Shown: piece by piece, positions 42,866 through 51,031 of the stretch
How the letters are laid out: each line of letters starts with the position of its first letter
How positions within the stretch are numbered: the first letter of the stretch is position 1
The notes under the pieces: model-generated
Told to the model about the DNA's origin: nothing
What the model saw: only the letters and a program-made list of their open reading frames with translations
Databases searched by the model: none
Assembly (NCBI GenBank): GCA_944472135.2
Contig: OX235263.1
Location: 25,535,379 to 25,599,378 of the forward strand
From: Trichobilharzia regenti
Lineage: Eukaryota > Platyhelminthes > Trematoda > Strigeidida > Schistosomatidae
Direction of reading: 5' to 3'
Length of the DNA: 64,000 nt
Translations under genes and position numbers: made by a program

Positions 42866-45691
42866 ATGCTTTTAAATGCTCGATCTCTCCTTAACAAAAT
42901 AACTTCCCTTCGCAGCTTGGTATACATGGAGCGGCCAACACTGATTCTGGTAACTGAAACTTGGCTTACTATTGATATACCTGACACAAAGCTGATAATC
43001 GATAACTATAACATCCACAGGAATGACAGAGCAGACAAGAGAGGAGGAGGCTGTCTAATATATGCCTCTAAATCCACTAACTCCAATACCTTTACAAACC
43101 TAACTATCGACAAACTCCCAGAATCCAAGTGGATAAGCATCCACACGAATGAAAATAACATTCTTGTGGGATGTATATACAGAGCCCCTAACAGCCCTAT
43201 AACGACTGATACGGTTATCGGAGAAATACTAGAGGTTGTACCTAAGCTGGAATTCGACTACAAACTAGTTTGTGGCGATTTCAACCTCCCTGGAGTGAAC
43301 TGGGATACCTGCACTGGACCGAGAACCTACGAGGTGATCCTAGAAGCCATAGATGTAGGAGGATGGAAGCAGTGCGTACGCCTCCCAACACGACACAACA
43401 ATATACTCGACTTAATCCTCTGTCACAAAATAGAGCCGATCTCGATAGAGGTGAGGGATAAACTCGACAACAGTGACCACAACATACTGTACTGCACCCT
43501 ACCCTTACAACTAACAACTAAACACACACCTAAGAGTTCCCCGGTTTACTATCAATATAGGGACTATCGAAATGCCGACTGGGAATTCCTACCAACGCTC
43601 TTGAGAAGCTCAGACTGGGGTGAATACTTCACCAATAATAACTTAGAAGTAATACTAAATACCTTCTACAAGACAATCAGTTCGGTAAGAGACACAATCG
43701 CACCCCTGAAATCTGCCCTAAAGACACCAACTCTGTTCATAGATCGCAAAACGCGAATAAAACTAAGGAAACTAAAAAGGAGATTTTATTTATACAAAGA
43801 ATTTAATGCATTACACCTGATACACGAAATATTTAAAAATTTAGATGAGAGACATAAAATGAAAGCACAAGTCGAGGAAAATAAAGCCCTAGAGGGCACC
43901 TCTAAAACCCAGGAACTCTGCAAAATCTTGCAAAAACGGATGAAGAAGGGTGAAGAAAACAATATCAGTCATTTAGAACACGAAGATATAATTTATGATG
44001 ATCCCCAGATCATTAGTGAACTCCTGAGTGAGTGGTTCTCCAATAACACCAAAGCACATCCGTCCCCAATTCTCGACATAACCTGCAAAAATAACTACAA
44101 GTTAGGTGAAATAAACTTTAATATACAAAATATAGCATCGGCGGTAAGGACATTAAAAGCTAACAGTAGTTGTGGGATAGACGATATACCATCCGTCATA
44201 TACAAAAACGGTGGTACGGATATGATTGTATTATTACTTAGAATATTTAATATCTCACTAGTGACCGAAACCTACCCTGAAACTTGGAAAAACACATATA
44301 TATTACCTAAGCATAAAGGAGGGGCCAAAACTAGTGCATGTAATTATAGGCCTATCAATATAACACCAGTCATATCAAGGATCATGGAGAAAGTAATCAA
44401 AGACCAAATGTCAGACTACTTTCTAAAACATAAACTCATCAACCTGTCACAACACGGATTCCTCAAGAAAAGATCTTGCGTCACTTGCCATATAGACTTT
44501 TTCAACGAAGTCACCTATAGAAGAGATAGGAGAGAGCTAGTGATTATCCTCTATTTCGATATAAGGAAAGCCTTCGACAGAGTCCCACATAGTCTGTTAG
44601 TCGGTAGGCTATGCTCACTAGGGATACGCAACCCCCTCTACAATTGGATAAAATCATTTCTGTATGACAGGAATCAGACAACTAAAGTTGGCTCAATGAC
44701 CTCCAGACCTAGACCAATCAGCAGTGGTGTCATCCAGGGGAGTGTATTGGGACCCCTTCTTTTCATTATATACATAAACAGTATATGTGAATGTTTTAGT
44801 ATAGGCAAGCCAATACTGTATGCAGATGACTTGAAGGTGACATATACCTGCACAAATACAGATATCGGCCCAACTATGAACTCCATACATGAAGAATTAG
44901 CAAAAATGGATAGATGGTGTGACACGTGGAGACTTGAGTTTAATGTTGAAAAGTGTGGATGGCTCTGCATAGGCTGTTCCAACCTTGACCTCAACCTAGC
45001 AATTCAGGGCCACAAAATCCCCAGACTCAAATCTGTACTAGACCTAGGACTGAAATATTCACACAATCTATCATTTTCAGAGCATATCTCGAATCAAGTG
45101 TCGAAATCACGAAGGCTTATTGGTTTCCTACTCAGGAACTTCTACAGAAACGAGTCCAGAATACTACTGTACAAGGTATGTGTGCGCCCACTCCTAGATT
45201 ACTGCTCATTCATATTCAGCAGTACACGCATAGAAGACAAACTGAAAGTAGAAGGAGTACAGAGGTACTTCACGCGAAAAGTACTCGGAACCGATAACGG
45301 CACAAACTACTCTACCAGATGTGAAATCCTGGGACTAGAAACATTATGGTTAAGGCGACTGCGACTAAATCTGTTACTCTTCTATAAGCTTCTTAACCAA
45401 ATAGTGTATACCCCTGCTAACTATACTCGGTCCTCAGGTAACACAGGATACAACCTTAGGCACACTAAAGGTACAGTGGCTATAGAACCATGTAAAACAG
45501 CCACCAGGCAAAAGTTTTTCTTGATTAGGTATGCCCAAATATGGAACAAACTACCTGAGAAAATACGACTAGCAAGCACATTGGCCTCCTTTGAAAAGGC
45601 ACTTAATGACACACTAAGTGAGTTTGTAATTGATACCAATGGTAATTCCCATGTAAGAGTTTCAGAAATCATAGGCCCATTTAATGTATGA
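42866..45691 (+). CDS. LINE-B ORF2 endonuclease-reverse transcriptase, intact
   Basis: 941 residues, no stops. The endonuclease spans about 1-215 with N4, E31 (TETW), D138 and N140 (CGDFN), S203-D204-H205. A linker covers 216-420. The reverse transcriptase spans about 420-700: GIDDIPSVIYKNGG, NYRPINITPV, YFDIRKAFD (D565), SGVIQGSVLGPLLF, YADD (652-655). The C-terminal region, to 941, is typical of CR1-type LINEs, with no RNase H. Expected role: nick the target, copy element RNA at the nick. The frame is also open upstream of the ATG and overlaps the end of ORF1, so reinitiation or frameshift translation is possible; ATG 42866 gives the whole endonuclease. Confidence 0.93.
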   Translation: MLLNARSLLNKITSLRSLVYMERPTLILVTETWLTIDIPDTKLIIDNYNIHRNDRADKRGGGCLIYASKSTNSNTFTNLTIDKLPESKWISIHTNENNILVGCIYRAPNSPITTDTVIGEILEVVPKLEFDYKLVCGDFNLPGVNWDTCTGPRTYEVILEAIDVGGWKQCVRLPTRHNNILDLILCHKIEPISIEVRDKLDNSDHNILYCTLPLQLTTKHTPKSSPVYYQYRDYRNADWEFLPTLLRSSDWGEYFTNNNLEVILNTFYKTISSVRDTIAPLKSALKTPTLFIDRKTRIKLRKLKRRFYLYKEFNALHLIHEIFKNLDERHKMKAQVEENKALEGTSKTQELCKILQKRMKKGEENNISHLEHEDIIYDDPQIISELLSEWFSNNTKAHPSPILDITCKNNYKLGEINFNIQNIASAVRTLKANSSCGIDDIPSVIYKNGGTDMIVLLLRIFNISLVTETYPETWKNTYILPKHKGGAKTSACNYRPINITPVISRIMEKVIKDQMSDYFLKHKLINLSQHGFLKKRSCVTCHIDFFNEVTYRRDRRELVIILYFDIRKAFDRVPHSLLVGRLCSLGIRNPLYNWIKSFLYDRNQTTKVGSMTSRPRPISSGVIQGSVLGPLLFIIYINSICECFSIGKPILYADDLKVTYTCTNTDIGPTMNSIHEELAKMDRWCDTWRLEFNVEKCGWLCIGCSNLDLNLAIQGHKIPRLKSVLDLGLKYSHNLSFSEHISNQVSKSRRLIGFLLRNFYRNESRILLYKVCVRPLLDYCSFIFSSTRIEDKLKVEGVQRYFTRKVLGTDNGTNYSTRCEILGLETLWLRRLRLNLLLFYKLLNQIVYTPANYTRSSGNTGYNLRHTKGTVAIEPCKTATRQKFFLIRYAQIWNKLPEKIRLASTLASFEKALNDTLSEFVIDTNGNSHVRVSEIIGPFNV

Positions 45692-46307
45692 ACTCAGAGA
45701 CTACACCTGTTGTTTGTTTTGTCTCTATTTATAATTCCAGACAAAAAAGCAGCAGTCATGACAATAACACCCATTCAACCAAGAGTCGATCAAACTATGT
45801 CTACCTGATACAAAGGGCGAACCATAATCAACATACGAATGAAATATGAGAAAACAAGGTAGAAACTTACCGCAACACCACATGAAAAGATAAAAGTTAC
45901 TTGGATATCATTTATAATCCACCAACTGGTCTCCTACCCAAAAAGAATGCGGCGATGTTTTATCCAAAAAGGCGAGGAAATACATAAACCCACAGCAGCT
46001 GTTGTTAACACTCAGTGGGGGTAGGAGCCAACAAAGTAATCCTTTCAAAGCATATGTATACTTCAAATGGGCACGGAGACTTTGTAGATTACGTTATAAT
46101 CCAAATCACTGCCTCTACAGCGCCAATAAACCTGGATATCTATGATATAACGAAAACATGCTGAAAGCTGCATCTCAGATCAAGTTGACTCATTCCATGG
46201 TAATGATCTCCTCCTGCGTGCCTTATTCGACATATTGAATGGAATGGTTCGCAGTTATTCTGGTACTAGATCGAAAAGAATAAAAAATTCACCGGTTGCT
46301 GAATCAA
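45692..46307 (+). other. LINE-B 3' UTR, no coding sequence
   Basis: About 600 bp between the ORF2 stop and the LINE-A 3' fragment. No motif or frame recognised. It is taken as LINE-B 3' UTR by position. Confidence 0.5.
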
Positions 46308-46985
46308 AAATTAATTCCAAACCATTTATCCCATAATCACTCAAATTCCAGGAACGATCCAATTCTACCATTTAAAGAAGCAGACGGACACGATGTAAAT
46401 GAGTATTCATGATCTGAAATAAAGAAGCAACTGGTTTTCAACATTTTACTCAACTTACGAGTACAGTCCGCCATGCAGACACAAATGGCGCAAATGGAGA
46501 ATTCTGGAATCGACCTCGGGACCATTTGATGCAGTAAAACAACCCGACATGACCTTATCTAATTTTCGCCTCCACGATCAAATTTCTTTCCTGTTATGAA
46601 ACTACGATAAGACTGCTGAAAAATGGAATAAATATATCACTGATCTCAACATAATACATCAATAATCTTTAAGCCAAGGGTGCTGTTCACAACAAAGTTA
46701 TATAAGAGAATTGACTTCAAGCTTTATTTTTCCCAGATATCTGTATTACATTCATGTGATGTCTGGGTTTTTTGTTAATGCGAAGACAATATTTCTATAT
46801 CTCTTTATGTGCTACACAAACAGACTTTATAGCAGACTGTTCCGACTGACTTTGATGTCAGAAAGAACAACCAAACTGTAAATTCATCATGCATGAAATT
46901 ATGTGTAATTTATATAATAACTTATCCATGCCTGTACAATAGGTATGTTCCTGCATAAACAGGAAGGAATATATTATTATTATTA
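46308..46985 (+). mobile_element. LINE-A 3' UTR fragment within LINE-B
   Basis: Matches the LINE-A 3' UTR (compare 26295-26982), including ATCTGTATTACATTCAT..., the terminal hairpin TTCCTG/CAGGAA and the ATTATTATT tail. 5'-truncated, same strand as LINE-B. Sequence differences from other LINE-A copies are numerous, so it is older than the plus-strand LINE-A in copy 2. Confidence 0.8.
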
Positions 46986-47166
46986 AAACAATATTTATGC
47001 ATGCCTATACAATTGGTGTACCCTACATAGCTAGGGAAAAAAATGTACTTTATTATATTATCTTTACTAAATATGCTTATTAATATTATGTGTAAATTAT
47101 CGAATTGATGATGCCTGTAAACTGGCGTCCCTCATGTAAAAAGTGAGAATATATATTATTATTATT
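46986..47166 (+). repeat. LINE-G-type 3' terminus
   Basis: ATGCCTATACAATTGG and, 110 bp on, GATGCCTGTAAACTGGCGTC, then a short hairpin and (ATT)n. The same 170-bp double-motif tail occurs at 49124-49300 (minus), 61695-61852 (plus) and partly at 62718-62795 (minus). It may be the true LINE-B 3' end. Confidence 0.6.
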
Positions 47167-47315
47167 ATTATATATAATATAAGATAAGGAGAATACACAT
47201 TATTAAAGGAGACAATTTCATACAAGTGAAATGGTCACACAGACTAAGCAAGCAAACAGAAAGACAGACCAACATACACACTCACATATAAATATATATA
47301 TGTGGATACATATCA
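47167..47315 (-). repeat. LTR F, remainder
   Basis: Resumes the LTR after LINE-B and runs to TACATATCA, then GAATG. It differs from LTRs A to E at several bases (GACAATTTCATAC, an extra CA at about 47238, CACTCACAT), the greatest divergence of any LTR here. Confidence 0.9.
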
Positions 47316-48076
47316 GAATGGCATTATAATCCCGCTAAATACAAATTCCTGAATTCCGTCCCCTCTTTGTTTTGATTGGATTCTTGTAATTCGGTCATCT
47401 CGAAATGCTAATACTACGATTACAAAATATTACAAGAGAATCATTTACTGATTATTGTTGTTTATTCTACAGTGCTTATGTATCATGTCAGCATATGTAC
47501 AAAAATGCTACTTACTTTCCACAACTAACGCAATCATTTATAATTGCCGCGTGAAATTGACATGCCGTCCTTTTTTCAATTACAGTTTAGATTTGACGCT
47601 ATATCTACTTCCTTATTTGTACACTTCATTTTAAATGTTTCTCTCACATTTACCAGTATTCAACTTATTTCTAAATTAACAAATCATATTATAAGTTCTG
47701 ATAAGTGTACATGTGTTCATGCCTGTAAAAATGGCTGGTTTCTGTTCCAGAAATAAAATATTATTATAATAAAGGTGTTAAGCATCCTCAAAACACACAT
47801 CTAACTTATGTCTATGGGCTATTTCTCTTTCAAATGCCCTATTCTCATAGAATAACTGCTATGACAACAACCATTGCCTGTGGTCTATTTACAACCTCAA
47901 GATTTAAAACCTTTCAAATAACAAAGCTTTAAGGCTCTAAAAAGCAAGCAATACTCTTTCCATGCGAAATTTCTTAAAAAGGATGACTGTTTTTAGTAAC
48001 AATTCGTCTGGGCAATCAAGACAATTTTACGCATTACTACGAACACAATACAGCCAAATGTTGCTTTTTTCGGCCA
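47316..48076. other. Right arm of duplication copy 3, non-coding
   Basis: Matches 10953-11713. It contains the right target-site duplication (47316-47320) and the LINE-F tail (47718-47774). No gene recognised. Confidence 0.7.
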
Positions 48077-49123
48077 GAGAATCGTAAAAGTATTCACAAA
48101 ACTGAACGATTAAACAGATCTTCAGGGTTGAACGCGATAACCTATACAGTGCTCGAAAATATACCTCGATAACGTTTATCTTCATCTAGACCAAACCATT
48201 TGCTCCCTCCAGTTGCTTTCCAGTGACGACCAAGACCAATGAACGATCGTTCAATTTTCAAGTTCATTTAAACTCCTCGGCAATAAAGGGTCCACCCCCT
48301 CTGTCCATTGCGCTGATGACCTTGATCTGAATTGCCAACGCGAGAACCTGGGCCAACCGGGACTAGGCTAAAATAGAAAGGCAAGACAAATGGCCCAACG
48401 CACAATAAGCGTACCACATCACACCTACTCGCAATTTCCGGCGTGTGGGATCTCCGCTCTCTGTCGACAGTACCACCACTGATCTGGTCCACGAAGTGTG
48501 TTGCCCCATATCACCCTGGCACGATCCCCTCCCCAGGGTATCGAATTGCGTACACTAAGTCTAACACTACTCGATTCGTTCACGGGTTAGGAAGAATAGA
48601 AACGACTCCAGAAGTACTTACAATAACATCACAAGATGATTCACACAATGCGACAACTATAAAATTAACCAACAATGAAGTAAATTGGAACCCACTCAAT
48701 TATTTAACACAAACATGTTTACAAACAATACATCAAATGTTGTGGATTCTGCCTTGACGAGCCACCCTTGAAGAACCGTAGGACTTACAGCAGTATGCCT
48801 ACATTCCTTCTCAGGTTGATGATACAAGTGGAAGACGTCCGGACACAAACAAAGTTACCAACAAATAGATGAAAGATGATACCAATTCAGTATATACAAC
48901 ATGAACATATGTACAATTTAACGCCCCAGGTACGATGGACTGAGCTTTTACGTACGATCCTTGAAGAAGTGTAGGACTTACAGCAGTACGCCTACAACCC
49001 TTCTCGGGTTGACGCCCTTAAGCTGGAAAATCGTCGAAGAGTTCATTTCCTGACCTCCTTCTATCATCTATATCCTCAACTTTGAATGGTAACACTCTCA
49101 TGTCATTGTATCGTAGAATATAG
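48077..49123. other. Unassigned kilobase, higher GC than surroundings
   Basis: Sequence unique within the window. A 104-codon plus-strand frame (48443-48757) lies here but I recognise no domain and do not call it a gene. It includes the twice-repeated 54-bp hairpin motif listed separately. GACCAATGAACGATCGTTCA near 48230 weakly resembles the LINE-H 3' UTR end. It could be part of an unrecognised retroelement. Confidence 0.45.
48766..49012. repeat. Two copies of a 54-bp hairpin motif
   Basis: 48766-48819 and 48959-49012 are both 54 bp, starting CCTTGAAGAA and ending GGTTGA, about 83 per cent alike. The second copy can fold into two hairpins, TGTAGG/CCTACA and AACCC/GGGTT. The first keeps GTAGG/CCTAC but the other stem is weaker. 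Start-to-start spacing is 193 bp. Confidence 0.7.
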
Positions 49124-49590
49124 ATAACAATAATATATTCTCGTTTTGTACATGAGGGACGCCAGTTTACGGGCATCATCAATATGATAATTTACATATA
49201 CGATTAGTAAGCATATTTAATAATAATAGTTTAATAAAATACATATTTTTCCTACCTGCATAGGACACACCAATTGTACAGGCATGGATAAGTATTATTT
49301 AAATTACATAAATTCGGTTTATTGTTAAATTACATGGTTTCTGTCATTTTTGTCCATGGTTTGTTGGAACAATATGATAACTAGACATTCAGTGGAGCAC
49401 GTCAAAATATATAGAATTATTGCTTTCGCATTAAAAACACCTAAGTATGTTATGGATGGATTACAAATACTTGGGAAAAAATAAAGCTTGAAGTAACTCC
49501 CCCATACAACTTTGGTGTGTAAGGCATCGAGTCTTATTCTTGATTTATATCCAAACTTGGTAATAATTTGAAATAAGTGATACACTTGTA
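49124..49590 (-). mobile_element. LINE-G 3' end, minus strand
   Basis: The TTA-rich tail and both ATGCC(T/C)GTA motifs are at the low end. Upstream (higher coordinates) it resembles a diverged LINE-A 3' UTR (AATACTTGGGAAAAAATAAAGC against the LINE-A equivalent at about 50130). A 261-bp open frame on this strand is UTR sequence, not a gene. Confidence 0.65.
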
Positions 49591-49896
49591 TGAATCAATA
49601 CCGGCGCGCTTTCCGATCAGTGCGTTACTTTTTGCTGTAATATATAAAACTCTCATTTCTTTGTTATTGCTCACCACAAAGTTCTGGAAATTATTGCATT
49701 CCGTTAACTTTCGAACGCTTAAACTCTGGATATACTATCATTGACTACTAATACCTATAACGGAGTTTTTGGACATCTGTGTCTTTTAACAATAACTCAT
49801 ATGTATAATTGTATATATTATTGGATTTATATGTCCAAGTTGGCCCAAGTCAGTGAGTCAGAGGTTTTAGCATCATTTTAGTTAACTGTACTGAAC
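49591..49896. other. Nothing recognised
   Basis: About 300 bp of AT-rich sequence between LINE-G and the LINE-A tail. Confidence 0.5.
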
Positions 49897-51031
49897 TTAT
49901 AATAATATATTTCTTCCTGTTTATGCAGGAACATACCAATTGTACAGGCATGGATAAGTTATTATATAAATTACACAAATTGATGTATGATGAATTTACA
50001 GTTTGGTTGTTCTTTCTGACATCAAAGTCAGTCGGAACAGTCTGCTATAAAGTCTGCTTGTGTAGCACATAAAGAGATATAGAAATATTGTCTTCGCATT
50101 AAAAAAACCCAGACATCAGATGAATGTAATACAAATATCTGGGAAAAAAGCTTGAAGTCAATCCTCTTACATAACTTTGTTGTGAACAGCACCCTCGGAT
50201 CAAAGTTTATTGATGTATTATGTTGAGATCAGTGATATATTTATTCCATTCTTTCAGCAGTCTTATCGTAGTTTTATAACAGGAAAGAAATTTGATCGGG
50301 GATGCGAAAACTAGATGAGGTCATGTGAAGTTGTTTTACTGCATCAAATGGTGCTGAGGTCGGTTCCAGAATTCTCCATTTGCTCCATTTGTGTCTGCAT
50401 GGCGGACTGCATTCGTAAGTTCAGAAAAATGTTGAAAACTGTTTGAAAACCAGTTGCTTCTTCATTTCAGATCATGAATACTCATTTACAGCATGTTCGC
50501 CAGCGTCTTCAAATGGTAGAATTGGATCGTTCATGGAATTTGGGTGGTTATGAGGTAGATGGTTTGGAATTAATCCTCATTTCAGTTTAGATGCAGGGTT
50601 GTTCGACCTCGACCAGAAGATGAATAGGAGTATCAGAGTACCAAAAAGAGAAAGTATGTGAACATTAAAAGGACATTAATGTATATATATAACTGTATAA
50701 TAAATTATTAAGAAATTATTTTTAGTTATGGTTTTTTTTACGAATTTATGCGAAGTCTTAGAGTCTATTTAGTGTCATGATGTGTATTAATGAGTCTGAG
50801 CGTTTTAGTGTTCTAATGACTGATGCGTTTTAGAAGTAAGTAATGTGTTCTGGTAGGGATAGACTTTGGGATAAAACAGTTTATATAGCAAGCGTTTGAA
50901 GGTTACAATAAAGTGACACGTCCTATTTCTAGGGTAAACTATTCCTGTATGTTCCGTACTAAGTCTTTATGCATCCATGCTGCTAGTTTATTTATAGTTT
51001 AAAGATTGCTAAGGGTGTTGAAGTGCGTCTT

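Larger units (their letters stand above)
41030..47166 (+). mobile_element. LINE-B, full-length insertion in LTR F
   Basis: It runs from CGCCCGGTACGTTC to a TTA-rich tail and is flanked by ATTATAT (41023-41029 and 47167-47173) as target duplication, though the right side merges with the tail. It contains a 5' UTR, ORF1 (one frameshift in an A run), an intact ORF2, a 3' UTR, a LINE-A 3' fragment (46308-46985) and a LINE-G-type terminus (46986-47166). Either the LINE-A piece inserted into the LINE-B 3' UTR or the transcript was already composite. It is the youngest event visible in this locus. Confidence 0.88.
30601..47315 (-). mobile_element. Tandem array of five pol-less LTR retroelements
   Basis: Structure: LTR-internal repeated five times plus a closing LTR (six LTRs, five internals of exactly 1589 bp), all in minus orientation, with unit starts spaced 2039, 2021, 2021, 2014 and 2011 bp. 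Each LTR is TG...CA with imperfect inverted ends (TGTTATGTA / TACATATCA). Each internal starts with a putative primer-binding site and ends in a purine tract on the minus strand. A single 5-bp target duplication bounds the whole, so it arose from one integration. The proteins are identical in all units. There is no reverse transcriptase, RNase H or integrase. LINE-B has inserted into the last LTR. Confidence 0.93.
29732..48076. repeat. Segmental duplication, copy 3 (partial, interrupted)
   Basis: Left arm 29732-30600 matches 10089-10957. Right arm 47316-48076 matches 10953-11713. Between them lies the LTR array. The match ends at 48076, five bases into the LINE-E fragment (GGCCA), after which the sequence differs from copies 1 and 2. 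This is the right edge of the tandem duplication. Confidence 0.93.

Noticed and set aside
30601..47315. Assembly artefact as the cause of the tandem array
   Set aside because: Unique junctions at each LTR, distinct edge LTRs and clean target duplications argue against simple mis-assembly. It cannot be fully excluded without long reads.
48443..48757. 104-codon open frame as a host exon
   Set aside because: No recognisable domain, splice context or second copy. Left inside the unassigned stretch.
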